The translations under genes and the position numbers were made by a program. Of a stretch of 64,000 nucleotides of DNA, positions 46,570-59,718 are shown piece by piece (position 1 is the stretch's first letter; each line of letters begins with the position of its first letter). The DNA comes from Protea cynaroides (lineage: Eukaryota > Streptophyta > Magnoliopsida > Proteales > Proteaceae), in assembly GCA_028583415.1 (NCBI GenBank), contig CM053266.1, positions 78,193,237-78,257,236 of the forward strand. The letters run 5' to 3'. The notes beneath the pieces are model-generated. The model saw only the letters and a list, made by a program, of their open reading frames with translations, did not search any database and was not told the DNA's origin.

Positions 46570-48837
46570 TGTCACACCCCAATTCTGATCCAACCAGAAT
46601 GGTGTGAGTGAACCGTCATTGAACCAACGGTTCACACCAGGATCTCGAATAGGCCGTGTTCACTCATACAAACCATTACACATAACCACAATCAGAATAT
46701 AAATAATACAGCGGAAGTCTTTAAATAAATGAACTGAGAATCTATTGATAAATTAAATAGAATATCCAATTATTCAAATCCAAACATAAAATATCATATC
46801 CTTACATCCACTTAATCCAACTGAAAATAACTGGAACAAATAGATAAAAATCCAATCAAAGGTACATGCAAAAAGGGCACTCGCATGAAGCGTCATGCTC
46901 GGCCTCTCCTGCCTGTACACCCAAAGCAGCAACATCACTAAACGCCAGAGCGTTCATGTAGTCATCCACCGTATAACCTGCATCAACATCTAAAAACATG
47001 TATATATACAAAGGGTGAGCTCACAACTTAGCACAGTAAGACAATCGACCTTTCACAATATTATGCATGAGTAACAATCAATTTTATGCTGTGGTCTGGT
47101 TTAAGTTTGCAATGTGCTATAGAAAGGTTTGGTGGCCCCCGCACCTCTATACACTAGTGTGTGGCACCTCATGGATCACACCCCCATTGGCCCACATGCA
47201 CCCATCATGGAATAGAGATAGAGTTAAGATACCCCCGTACCTCCCCTGATGCTCTACCCATACCAGTACCTAAGCCCCTACTGGCCAGGGCTGGCAAACT
47301 GGGCTCGCAACTAACCAATCCTATATGTCATCAATATATGCTCTATCCTAGCACAGTCGTCTACGGCATAGAGATAGAGCTAAGGCATTCCCACACCTCC
47401 CCTGATGCCCTATCCCCAACTAACCCACTAGGATAGATACATAACGCAGGTAGACCCTATCACAACATAACTCCCTACGACATAGAGATAGAGCTAAAAC
47501 ATCGTGGATAAGCCATCGTCGACCTCAGAGACCACAATGCCACATAACCATGGCCAGGCTAGCATCAACATCGGAGACCACCGTACCACGACCTTTCCCT
47601 GATGCCTCACCCGTACCAAGCATGTTAAGATAGAATACTACAAAAAGTGCTAGTGTGAGGAGCGATCCCAGGCCCATGCCCCACTCCACACACTAACGAA
47701 AACAATCACATGCTTAACAATCACATCCTATCAATGCATGAACAATAATAATAACTTAAAGTAAAGGATGGCATGTGAATATGCACAAACATCACATCAT
47801 ATATATTTAGTGTTAATAACAAAGATTTACTATCCATTAATTATTAGGTTTAGGTCAGACTCCCTTACCTGACGCTCGTTTGTTAGCTTGCTCCACGTCG
47901 CAAGATCCAAACGAAAAGTCACAAAGTCCTACAATATTATTAGGGTTTCATTAGAATAGTTTCCTTAAGGTTTCATGTTGGTCGGAAACCAACAAAGTCC
48001 AAAACCAGCCTTTCAGAGCTGACCGGTGGCAACATACCGGTTGCAGCTCTGTGGGCAAACTAGCAACCGGTATGGTCGATCGGTATGTCTTCGAAAGACC
48101 ATACACTTGGTTTTTCGACTGCCGTCGATCGTTTTCCTTAGATTTTCAGGGTTTCTCCTATCCATTCTAAGTCTAATCTTTGAGTTAGAGTTATCCCCAA
48201 CTCATTCAAGTCTTATTTCGATGAATATCATCTTGGAACTCGAATCTAAGGTTTGACGGCAACTTAGGGTTTTAAGGTCCAGTTAGGGTTTTCGATCAAT
48301 ACCTACTTTGCATGGTATTGATCCACCCACACCACTATCCTAGAGTCATAGGGTAAGAAGAATGGTTAAAACACTTACCGTTGACTAGCGTAGAGTGAGA
48401 TTCGTCGAACGGCAATGGCGGCACCTCCTTCTTCTTCCTAGCTCCTTCTCCTTTCCAATCTCTTTCTCTTCTCTAGGGTTTGAGAGAGACAATGGAAAGG
48501 ATTATAGGAGGTTTAAGGGTGTATTTATAGGCTAACATTAGGGTTTAGTAACCCTATTAAGATTAGGAAGGTTCAGGCATTAGGGTTTAGGAAAATGGGA
48601 CCCACAGAGATCCAATTTCGGATCTCCGCATTCAGCTGCGCAGAGCTGACCGGTCGACTGATACCAAGACCGGTACCATCAATCGGTCAACATAAAATGA
48701 TGATTATTTGACCGTCTTTGATCCGATTTTGTACCTGTTTGTCATCCGCTCGTCCCGTCTGGCCCGATGATGATCGGAAGACCTGCTACGACACAAAACC
48801 AAGGTTTAGACCAGGTTTACGGAGTACGGGTCTTACA
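46570..48837 (-). repeat. Tekay-like 5' LTR (subfamily A)
   Basis: 2268 bp, same ends as the 3' LTR. The TATA-like box is on the minus strand at 48523-48530, followed by a GA-rich leader (about 48420-48490) and a donor-like GGTAAGTG (about 48378). Motif clusters lie at about 48015-48135 and 48645-48715. Confidence 0.92.
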
Positions 48838-48842
48838 TACAT
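48838..48842. other. shared TACAT target site between two LTR insertions
   Basis: TACAT here is both the right target duplication of the Tekay-like element (left copy 36845-36849) and the left one of the solo LTR B (right copy 51183-51187). Confidence 0.85.
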
Positions 48843-51182
48843 TGTCACACCCCAATTCTACACCAACCAGAATGGTGTGATGAACCGTCAATAAACCAAC
48901 GGTTTAACTAGGATCTCATATAGGCTATCCCATGTTGTTAGACCAAAACACATTCCACATTAATTAGAGGTAATAAAGTAAATAGCGGAAGTCTTACAGA
49001 TAATGAACTGAGGTCTAGTCATGATAAATAATTGATATTCCATTTATCTCCAAGTAACTAAAATATAATTTAATACATATTACAATATCCAAATACGGAA
49101 ATTAAACACTAAGCATATCCATAGTTGAAATGCTAGCTTGACGAATCACAATAGTCCTCCATAGCTCGCTCATCATTGCCGTCACATGTTCATACATTGG
49201 TGTGTTGACATAATCTTCAATCGTAATACCTGTAATATCATAAACTAAAAGGATTGTGCGCATGAGGGTCAGCTCTCCAACTTGAGCTCAGTGAGAAAAC
49301 AAAACAATGCAACAAACATATGCATGCATTCAATTCATATTTGTGGTCTGGTATATAAGTTTGCAATGTGCTATAGAAAGGTTCAGTGGCTGCCTCACCT
49401 CTATACACGAGTGTGTGAAGCCGCCCAAAAGTCAACGTTTATTGTCGTCCCACATGCACTCACTATGGAATAGAGATAGAGATAAAGTGCTTAAGACCAC
49501 ACCGCATCACACTTCCCCTGATACTCTATCCATAACAACACGTAAGCCCCTGCTGGCAAGGGCTTACAAACTGGGCTCGCAACTGACCAATCCTAATGTC
49601 AAACAGTGTACCCAAGGCCTCACCCCAGCATCCCTCAATACGTCCATAGAGATAGAGCTAAGGCCCCCCGACAGAGTCAAAAACTACACGGTCTGAGACC
49701 ACCTCCCCTGATACCCTACGACGTAATAGTTTTGCTAAGGTAATGGCGATACGACGATGTCAGTGGACAAGACTTGAGTAGAGATAGAGCTAGAGTCTAG
49801 TGACCAGGCTGAACCACAATGTCACGTCCTCCCCCTGATGCTCCACTCGCATCAAGCACACTAACCACACACATACATTCACATGACTATTCCTAGCATC
49901 ATCATCATCATCATGTTATAAATAAAATAGAATTAAATATGCATGAACATTAATAGCAGGAATATTGGATGACATGTTGAATGAACATTACAAGCATACA
50001 CGCATAGAATCAGTCATGGCATTGGACTCAAGAAATAAAAATAGTTTATTATTAGCCAATTAGTTTAGGTCTTGTTCCCTCACCTTTGCTTGAGTGTAAA
50101 TCCTCTTTTAAGCTTTAAGAATCACTTTTATATCAATAGGAAAACCTAACAAGTCGATAGATTTTAGTTAGAATTTATTCTGAAAATTTAGGCTTGTTGT
50201 TAAGCTAGGATCGCAGGATGGGTCACAGGTAGGGTAGCAGTTTTTTGCGACCCCCAGAGGTAGGGTCGATGCCAAGGTCGGATGTTCCATCGACCCTGGG
50301 TGCGACCACTGCATCCCTGGACTTCCTGAATGCTGGGGGTCGATCCTGTGGTCTAATAGGGTCAATTCCCAATCGACCCCATGTGCGACACCCGTGGTTT
50401 GAGTCGACTTTTCCATTCTACAGTCCATTCTTTCATGTTTGGGTCCTTTGGATTACTTTTATAGTCCATTCTATGATTGTTCTATGGCTCAAAACTCCAA
50501 GTTACTCACTTTTCATAGTTTTCCATGATTTCCATTGGAATTCATCCATGGATGGATGGTATTAGGGTTTCTCCTAACCTAATTTCATCATAATCTATTC
50601 TAAGCTTTCAATTCAGATAGGGATTGAGGTTCATACCTTTTGTAGTCTGAGTTTCAAAGATTTCTCTGAGCTTGTTCTTCTTCCTTAGCCTTTTCTGTAA
50701 GTTTTCCTTCTCTTCTTCTCTTCCTTCTCTTCTCTTTCTCTCACTTTTAATTAGGGTTCTAAAAGGAGTGAAAGAGGCTTAGGGACGTCCTATTTATAGA
50801 GGAAAACCTCCCAAAATAAATCCCATTGAGTTTAGGAAAGGTCCCAATTGAAATTAGAAAAGTTTCCTAATTTTTTGTTCGTGCTGTTTTTTGCTATTTT
50901 CCTAGGGTCGATGCTAGGGGGTTGATGGGGGGGTCGAACAATCCGAGACCCCTGCGACCCCCCTGACCAAAAGTCAGGGGTTGGACTTTTTTTGAGGTGG
51001 GGGTCGACCCTGCCTGTTTGGGCATGCGACCCTACCCTCATTTTGACTATTTTTTAGTAAAATTTCATATTGAGTCTTGGTTTTCTTCACACACTTGGTC
51101 CACTTGGCTCGACCATGATATGTAGACTGGTCACGATACGAAATGTAAGGTTAGACCGGGTTCGTGGCGTGCGGGTCTTACA
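48843..51182 (-). mobile_element. solo LTR of subfamily B, complete
   Basis: TGTCACACCCC...GGGTCTTACA, 2340 bp, TSD TACAT on both sides. The TATA-like box is on the minus strand (50791-50800), the leader is GA-rich, and donor-like AAAGGTATG (about 50637) and AAAGGTGAGG (about 50083) follow on the minus strand. The motif clusters (about 50205-50410 and 50900-51035) use GGGGGTCGACCCT-like sequences. It serves as the full-length reference for B1 and B2 at the window start. Confidence 0.92.
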
Positions 51183-51187
51183 TACAT

Positions 51188-52464
51188 CATCTTTAAGATA
51201 ATCAAGCTCCATCATGTATATTACCTTTGTGCATTTGGAATTTCACTCGGGATCTAAAGTTAAAAGTCAATGACTTTCATGTTTTGTGGAGTAAGCCCGT
51301 TCAGTCATTCCTTCATGCTTCCCATTTTCCTCAATCATGTTAAGAAATAAAATCTGGATACGATTTCATACCTATTTAGGTTAGATTGTCGAATCATTCT
51401 GCATAAAGATAGGAGATCAATGGAGTCACCATTCTCTTTCTCCAATCCCTATCCTGAAAGTTCAAATATGGTATGAAGGAAGGATTCGAATTCAATGGTA
51501 TCTTGTGTCTACTTTAGATTGAATTCATACATTGATCAAATCTAATATGGCATTGTTGCAAAAGCTCTGAGCAGCTCACAAATCAAGATTAGGGGTTTGA
51601 ACCATATCACATTATGTTTGTTGCAAGGCTGATCAGTGTCTCTCAGTGAGTTAGCACCAAAGTTGATCAGCAGTGTTAGTCAAGGAATGTCATGCTCGCT
51701 AGCTTTATCTAGAATTCTCACTAGGGCATCCTTCAATCTGGAATCTAATAATGACCTTGTGTGATAGAGATCATGCGTTTTGTCGAATTCCCTCACTCCC
51801 ATGAATGACCATGATTTGAATCCTCATGTTCGCGCTAAAGTGGCATTGGGTTTTTGACATCAAGCTGCAATTGATCAGATCTCATGTTCAAATCAATGTT
51901 TAGTGCAATAGTGTTCATGAAGTCATCATGCTCCATGATTCATACTAATAAGTGCAAGGTTCTCAGCCAAGAAAAATACATAAATACAAAAAAAAAATAC
52001 AAGATACAAAAAAAAAAAACAAAAAAAAAAAAACAAAGAGAAGAAAACTTTCAATATTCATATATCAACCTCCAAATTCGATCCCAAAGAGCCTTCAATA
52101 TTCAAATCAGGATCTCAAAATTCGGTCTCAATGAGCTATCAATGTTCTAGTCTTAGTCCCAAGGAGTTTAGAAATCATTCTTAACCTCATCTCAATCACA
52201 TCAGCCGCTAAGAACCATTTCCATTTCTCGAAGTCCTTTCCAATCCATTCAGAGTATGCATGCTAACAGAGTCACTTGTTTTGAATGTACATGATTTGTG
52301 TGATGATGATTGCTGGTCCTGATGTTACTGTGATTGTCATGGCATGGATGTGAAAGCTAAGTTGTTTGGTCTGATGATCGTACCTCCTGAAATTTTCGTC
52401 TCTCCGATATGGGAGGCAAAATCTGGTTCTTTTATCTTTACCCTCAATTGATACAATCTCGGCT
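51188..52464 (+). other. Tat-2 3' internal region
   Basis: The Tat-2 internal region resumes after the nested insertions. There is no coding domain. A-rich runs lie at 51987-52035. It leads directly to the polypurine tract and the next LTR. Confidence 0.6.
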
Positions 52465-52473
52465 AAAGAGGGG
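52465..52473 (+). other. Tat-2 polypurine tract
   Basis: AAAGAGGGG followed by TATC and then TGTAAGCACCCC, the LTR 3 start. Its position and composition fit the plus-strand priming tract. Confidence 0.7.
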
Positions 52474-53499
52474 TATCTGTAAGCACCCCATTTTTTCCAT
52501 CCTCAGTTGAACAAAGTCCTACTAGTGTGTAGACAGCAAGAGAGGGGAGGTGAGTGAAAGTTTGGAAAAATACAGGGGAGGTGAGTGAAACTCTCTCAAA
52601 ATGACAGGCGATCGGTCCTGGCGTGATCTCTATGGTGTTCTGAGTTGAATTAAAGTGTCCTCTAGTGTTCAAGAGCCTAAGTGAACTCATACAACAAGTT
52701 GGTGGATCCCAATGCAAGGTTTGGATTTTTAGCTACAACTTCAAGGTGGTTTTCGAGGGGCCCCATAGCAAGGTCATGGGATGCAACATGCATGGATGTG
52801 TAGGTCTTGAAATTATCTTTAAAATGAGACCAGAATCGCCCAATTCTGAAGTGAAACAAAGAAGATATGGGGATTTTAGTCCAAAAATAAATGCAAGAGG
52901 ATTTTCTGAAAATAATAATAAATGACTAGGGGCTTACATGCAAATTATCGTAAGTTTAATTATTTAAACTTCATTTCCTCATATCTTGCTCATCCGATAT
53001 CCAAATCAAATGATTTAAGCTCCAGTATTCTTCATTTTTAGTGTTCTTCAAAGTGGACGTGAAAAATTTGGAGCAGAGACTTCCGAAAAGTCTCATGCAG
53101 AGTTGTCAACCGGATTATCATAAATTGGACTGTTTAAACTTTAAAAATTCATATTTTGGTCATCCCACATCCAAATCAGATGATTCAAGTGCCAGTGTGT
53201 TACATTTTTGGTACTCTTCATAGTGGAAGTGTAAAATCTAGGACAAGGGTCCTCAAAATATTCCATGCAGAGCTACAAGCCGAAATGGCCCATGAAATGA
53301 CAAAGAGAAAATCCAGTCAACCCAAGCTAGTCTTGGCCCAACCCAGTCAATCCTCATCAGTCCGGACCATTCAACCCAAGCCTATCTATCCTAGCCCAGC
53401 TCAGACCAATCCAAATCAAATTGGTTCAACCCATGTACATTGTACCACCTAATATGTAATATATATTATATATGTATTGTATTGTATAGATAATAATTC

Positions 53500-53605
<106 letters not shown>

Positions 53606-53901
53606 GGGAGGCTGAGAACGACAAAGGAGAGGAAATGAAGAAGAATGGAAAGGAAAAAAAGATGGAATGAGAATCCAAGAAGAGGCATTGGCCAGTGGGT
53701 CTCTAATGAAAAATATGGAAAGAAGATATCGGGGAGAGATTGAGAGACTTGGTGGGGATTTGATAGAAAATAGAAACAGGAATTGCAGGATGTTCTGATT
53801 AGGAAAGCAAATCCAGGGACCCAAAGCAAAGAAGATTGAGAGTAAGTACTCTAAGAGAGAGAGAGAGAGAGAGAGATTGAAGAAGATTGCAAAGAGATAA
53901 G

Positions 53902-56113
53902 TGTTAGGATTGGGAGTCCGAACAAGAAGATTTAACGTGGTACAACACCCCATCGTGGTGGGATGCCTACGTCCACCAGAGAAAAGAGTGACTTCTTTCA
54001 TTCCCAAGAACAATCTATAAAATTCTCTACCTAATAGGCCTATCTCATCTGTCAACCGTACCTAGGGTTTTCACAACAGGGACAATTTATAGGGATCCCT
54101 AAAACCCTAGTCCCCACATAATTATAAGTTTACCCCCATACATGTAATAAACCTAAACTCTAATACAAGTACTACGTTAATAACTGTGTGGACTCCACAG
54201 AATACGAGACACTAAACCCAATAAATCTCCACCTGACTTAGATTCTACAAGCCACTATGAAGAAAACTCGTTGATGTTGATTCTGTAAACCTGTCTCTGC
54301 CGAACCACTACACCTAAACCATCATAGCCCACACCCAGTCCGGGTGTCCTGCACAACTCACCGCCGAATGATGTGATGTGACTCCACATCTCCCACTACT
54401 GCAGCATCACCAAAGAGATCACTGTCACTCACAGTCCTCTTGCAACTTCAGTTGGACCTGAAACCCGAGCCTCTCACCTCTACACCTCCAATGCAGACCT
54501 AGAGATCTGACTCCTTATCCCAGTCCGTCAGTCTTTCTTTATCCACGGTGTAGCATCAACTGGTCATCATGCACACCTTATCGGGATTTAAACCAACCGT
54601 CTGATTCAAGGAAAAACATCCCTGATCCGATCAAGTCCACTATTTTCAGACCCGAGAGATCCTTCTTCTACAACAACTTGATAAATCCCCACATACGACA
54701 TTCCTCGCATGCAAAACCTGATTCACAAGACCTCGACCATTAACCACCCCAAACCTCCAACCAGGATCTTACCTAGCACCTTCTGTAAACCAAATAGAGT
54801 CCTCCTAGATCCCAAAGGCACTTACATCATCCTTGATAAGGTCTCTCACATGTGATAATAGAAGTAGGAAGCAGGCCAATCTCCCTCACAGCCACGTCTC
54901 CCTCCTGCATGCTCATGGTTTCCTCAAAGGAAACTCAGAAAAACTTGGAAAGTTTACTGACACCATCCACGCAGATTTGATGATTGGATCTTTCCAGCTT
55001 TGATAAGATCTCGAGATCCATTGATCGCACATGCGATAATGGATCAACATGTCTCCTGATAGACCCCCAGTGCATCAATCTGGTCCTCCCATCGACAGAG
55101 GTCCATCTCCTGTCTCATGCGATCCCACATGCAGCACAGCTACACAAGTCTCTACAGATCCCCTCGCATAACCCGCGACTCCGCACGATGGCACCTCATC
55201 AGATACTTGATGCCAAGGTGAAGCTCTGACTACCTCGAATCTTGTTGATGACAATACTCCTTCCATGGTTGGATCGCCAAACCTGCCATCTGCAGCCTGC
55301 TCGCCCATTGAATCACCTGCCGAAACAACTACTGACAATAGCCACTTAGTCTCCTTCCTCGATCCGCCTGTATCATTCGCGATCTAAGGTGGGGCGGTGA
55401 CCCCCTAATTTGCCTTCGCGACTGGATCGCCAACCATCGTTTGGATCAACGACCCTGGTCGCGGCATCCCATTCTCCCTGGAAGAATCATTACCCAGATG
55501 CGATAAAACCAGGAAGGGTGGATCCTCCATAAAAGCTTCGTTCCTACAAATCTGATGTACATTCTTTTCTTTTTTTTCAAATGCAATAATGACTACTTTT
55601 TGCAAAATAAGATCAAGAGGAGAAAGAAAAAAAAAAAAGCTCTTACTCTTTCTCACGTATTCAAAACTTTTTATTTTTTTTCTTAACTCCAATGCCTTTT
55701 AAAAAAAAAAGGATCTGGGATAAAAATAAAACAAAAAAAAAACAAAAAAAACTCGCTTGTTTTTTCTTACAATTTCAAACCTTTTTTCTTATTTATACTT
55801 TCTAGGTACCTCTCCCTTTTTCTTAGATCATTGATCGAGAATCTGGCTCTGATATCACTTGTTAAGATTGGGAGTACGAACAAAAAGATTTAACGTAGTT
55901 CAACACCCCATCGTGGGATACCTATGTCCACCAGAGAAAAGAATGACTTTCTTCATTCTTAAGAACAGTCTATAAAATTCTCTATCTGACAGACTTATCT
56001 CATCCGTCAATCGTACCTAAGGTTTTCCCAACAGAAACAATTTATAGGGATCTCTAAAACCAACAGAAACAATTTATAGGGATCTCTAAAACCCTAATCT
56101 CCACATAATTACA
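53902..56113 (-). mobile_element. small non-autonomous LTR element
   Basis: LTRs at 53902-54126 (225 bp) and 55860-56113 (254 bp) begin TGTTA(A/G)GATTGGGAGT on + and share nearly all text. The right copy has a 32-bp internal duplication (ACAGAAACAATTTATAGGGA twice). Next to the right LTR GCTCTGATATCA (55846-55857) is an iMet PBS on the minus strand with one mismatch. Next to the left LTR TTTACCCCCATAC (54130-54142) is a purine tract on the minus strand. So the element reads on minus. Flanks ATAAG and AAAAG are a possible imperfect TSD. The 1.7-kb internal part has no coding domain I recognise. Confidence 0.8.
55846..55857 (-). other. primer-binding site of the small LTR element
   Basis: TGATATCAGAGC on the minus strand, one base different from the perfect iMet site. 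It lies two bases from the right LTR and fixes the element orientation. Confidence 0.8.
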
Positions 56114-58606
56114 AAAAGAATCGATGAAGACAAACCAGAAAAGGAAACCCGATAAAGAGAGACTCTGTGGACTCTAAATAGAAAGAGATCGAGAGAGGAT
56201 TAGAGATGGAGAGATTGAGAGATATCGAAGGAAATAAATAGAGATTAAGGAGGGAGAGCACTCGAGAGAGAGGGGACTAAGAAAGAAATTCAGAGAAAGA
56301 GAAGAGAGAAATTAAGAGGGGATAACCAAAGTGAGAGACAAGAGGGAGGAGCAGCAAGGCAGCAAAGAGAGGAGAAGAATGGAGCAGTAGCAGACCGAGA
56401 GGCCGGAGAAGAAGCCAGCCAGATGAGGAAGAAGGAGAGGGATAAAAGGTTTGCTATTCTACATCCCCTTCCTCTTACATGTACTGCTACCCAGATCCAA
56501 TACCCAACTACCATTGCCACCAGCTCTACGCATCCATCGTTAACCGCCATTGAACCTTCCCTGACCTGCAACTAAGTCCCCAGCCGAGAAACCTTCATCA
56601 CCAACCTGTTCCATCCACCATCAACACCCATCACTCCTACGACCATTGCGATCAGCCTTCAACCCGCACCACCCGATACCCAGATCATCAACTCCCATCC
56701 ACCTGTTCATCACTTCGTGCATCTGTCACAACCCAACACACGCCCCGATTCTGCCCCCATCAACACCTGGTCCATCCATGCAACCAACCTTCTTCCTGGT
56801 TACACCCTGTAGCTCTACCAAAACCCCTCAACACCTGCCATCGCCACAAACCCCTACATACACCATGCTACCTCACCTACTGATCCCACCTACATCACCA
56901 GCCCTATATGCATCTTCCAACTGACCTGCTGCCACATTTTATCAGACCTGCACTACACCACTCAGCCTCGATCTAACATGCATTTTCGTGGCCACCTGTT
57001 ATCAATACACCCAAAACGTTGGCCAGTCCATTCCCTTGCATCACACCTCCTCATCTTCCACCCACCTAATCTTACAACCCGTGAGCCACACCTGCCCAGC
57101 CACCATCACCTTTCACACTTCATACTCTTGCTGCCTAACCTTATATCTGTCCTGCCATCTAATCAAACTAACCCCTGCAGCACCCATTGATCCTACCCGA
57201 TTTCTTCTCTGCAAATCAGAAAATCTGAACGCTTGATTGATGCCATGCAACCTACCCCCATTGGTTGGATCATGATTTAAAATTTAATGTGGATGAAATA
57301 TACCATTATCTGAATTTTATGTGATTAATCCAACATGATCTGAAATTTTAATGTGATCAATGTACGCTTATGCTTGAAATCTAATGTGATTGATCCTTAT
57401 ACTTGAAATTTAATGTGATGCATCCGACTATGGCTGAAATTTAATGTGATTGATCCGACCATATGCTTGAAAATTTAATGTGATTGGTCCGACCATATGC
57501 TTGGAAATTTAATGTGATTGGTCCGACCATATGTTTGGAATTTTGATTGGACCATTGATCTTGGAATTTTGATGTGATTTAAATATGGACCACTGATCTG
57601 GAATTTTATATGATGAATATGGACCATTGATCCAGAATTTTTAATGATTAAATATGGACCATTGATCTTGGATGTTGATTTTGATCTAAACCATTGGATC
57701 TTGATTATGTCTAATTTAAATGATTTTGAATGGTTATATTATAATTTAGAGTGATCTGAAATGTTGAATCTTGATTAAGAGAAATTTAAATGATTTTGAA
57801 CAGTTGGGTTATGATTTTAAGTGATTTGAACTATTGGAGGATCATCATGAGTTGATTAGATGAATCTGAGCCATTGATCTTGGCCTTTTTTGATGAATTC
57901 TAAGTTATTGATCATGATTATCATGTTTTAAAGAGATCCAACCGTTAGATTGAGGATCTAACCTAATATGTTGTTGATGTGAAAGATTCTTTGAGTTTAA
58001 ACTGTTTAGATCGAGGATTTGATATTATTTACACTGCCATATTTGTGTGCATTGCCATGTTTAAAATGCTTCTTGTTATATCTGAGATGATAATATTGTT
58101 TTGTTGTCATGTTTGAATATTTTCATATTGTTGGCAATAACTTACTTTCTGCAACACCCTAGTCGAACTGCCATATCTGTATACCTAGTAGACATATTAC
58201 GTGTGACGACGTGCGTGTAAACACCACATTCACTGGAATGATAAAAATGAAAATTAATAAAAATCTTAATCAAGAGATATGAAGTCTAACCTAACACATT
58301 CCAAAATTAGGGTTTTAGGTCAAGGGTAGCTTTAGGATGATCTCTACCCCTCAGCTCATTTTTCCTTAGGATACAGAGACCTAGATAGTTGTGATGTGAA
58401 TCCAACCATAGAGCATCTAGGATCATCATTATGTCATATGAGAACACATTCTTGTACATCAATGAATTAAATCAGCTATCGAACTATGCGGATCCTGATT
58501 CTTAGGGCAGCACCCTAAGATATGTAGGCAGTTTAGAGAGATTTTCAAACACAGCTCCATATTTTTATCTTGAAAGAACACATTAGTAAATTAAGTCATT
58601 CAAAAT

Positions 58607-58962
58607 TCTCAGATTCTGTCCACAGGGATAGATTCCTGAAAGACATACTCAGACCTTGTCAAGAGGGATAGATTCCCGAAAACATTCTTAGACCTTGTCA
58701 AGAGGGATAGATTCCCGAAGGCATTCTCAGACCTTGTCAAGAGGGATAGATTCCCGAAGGCATTCTCAGACCTTGTCAAGAGGGATAGATTCCCGAAGAC
58801 ATTCTCAGATCCTATCAAGAGGGATAGATTCCCGAAGACATTCTCAGACCTTGTCAAGAGGGATAGATTCCCGAAGACATTCTCAGATCCTGTCAAGAGG
58901 GATAGATTTCTGAAGATATTCTCAAATCCCGTCTAGAGGGATAGATTCCCAAAGGCATGACC
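58607..58962 (+). repeat. 39-bp minisatellite in Tat LTR 3
   Basis: About nine units with the blocks GAGGGATAGATTCCCGAAG and CATTCTCAGACCTTGTC. As 39 is divisible by three, both strands stay open as 13-residue repeats. This explains long open frames here without implying a gene. Confidence 0.92.
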
Positions 58963-59718
58963 ACATTCTTAATTCCTTTAGGTTATCCATATCTATCATT
59001 AATCTATCCACATCAATATATCCATATCCATAACCCATCACAATGAACTACGTTGTACCTGATTTTCAGGACCTCTAAAATACCTAGGCAACTTGGAGGA
59101 CTCTCCAAGTACGGTACCACATCTTAGTGTCCTTAGGTCCTCCCCATATCTGTAACCATATCCATATCCATATCTACTTTAATCCACAAATTCAATCTCA
59201 ATCAACTATCAAGTATAAACTTTACCTTGAACAATTGAATCTAATGAAGCTTAAGCATAAATTACATCCATAAACTTTAATCACATTCCGTTCGAACTAC
59301 ATTATGGACTTGATTTATAGGATTGGAATACGTAGGCAATTTAGGATGGACGTCTTCAATTCAGTCCATCACCTAACCATCTTTGGTTAGATTCATTGTA
59401 TATTACTTTGCTTGTTTATTTACTTTGAGAACATATTTGGCTGAACCTAGGTTAGAAGAATTTAGCAACTTGGCATAGGATCCCTCATAAGCCCTCAGCT
59501 TTGGGTGCCTAACACCTTTCCAAACTATACCTTGAATGCTTACCCATTCTCTGATAAATTACAGCTGATATATATTAGATCATGAGTTAATAGAAGTTTT
59601 GTTCTATGATGAGGCTACATTTGAGGTCCTAGACCTTAATCTAGGTAGCGATTCCAAATCTTTACCATCCATTAGCGTAGATGGACAAGATTAAAAGCGA
59701 AATTATTTTATCCTCACA

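Larger units (their letters stand above)
36850..48837 (-). mobile_element. full-length Tekay/Del-like Ty3/Gypsy chromovirus
   Basis: Two LTRs of equal length (2268 bp each: 36850-39117 and 46570-48837) flank PBS, leader, gag, protease, RT, RNase H, integrase and a chromodomain-like tail, all on the minus strand. The target duplication is TACAT (36845-36849, 48838-48842). The near-identical LTRs indicate a fairly recent insertion, yet the coding region is frameshifted. A plus-strand gene remnant lies between the 5' LTR and gag. The lineage call rests on iMet PBS, FIDD in RT and the C-terminal chromodomain-like block. Confidence 0.92.

Noticed and set aside
49307..49696. 129-codon plus-strand open frame in solo LTR B; similar ones at 497-781, 37368-37664 and 47161-47436
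   Set aside because: The frame is not kept between LTR copies and lies in the LTR antisense to the element. The repeated blocks containing GAGATAGAGCTAA are LTR sequence.
55075..55338. 87-codon minus-strand open frame in the small LTR element
   Set aside because: No recognisable domain, no continuation and biased composition; not enough to call a gene.
56646..57236. Pro/His/Thr-rich open frames
   Set aside because: C-rich low-complexity stretch inside Tat LTR 3; two overlapping frames are equally open and neither has a domain.
58609..58913. Long repetitive open frames on both strands (13-residue units)
   Set aside because: They follow from a 39-bp minisatellite whose period is divisible by three. 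There is no start context and no conservation in the sister LTR.
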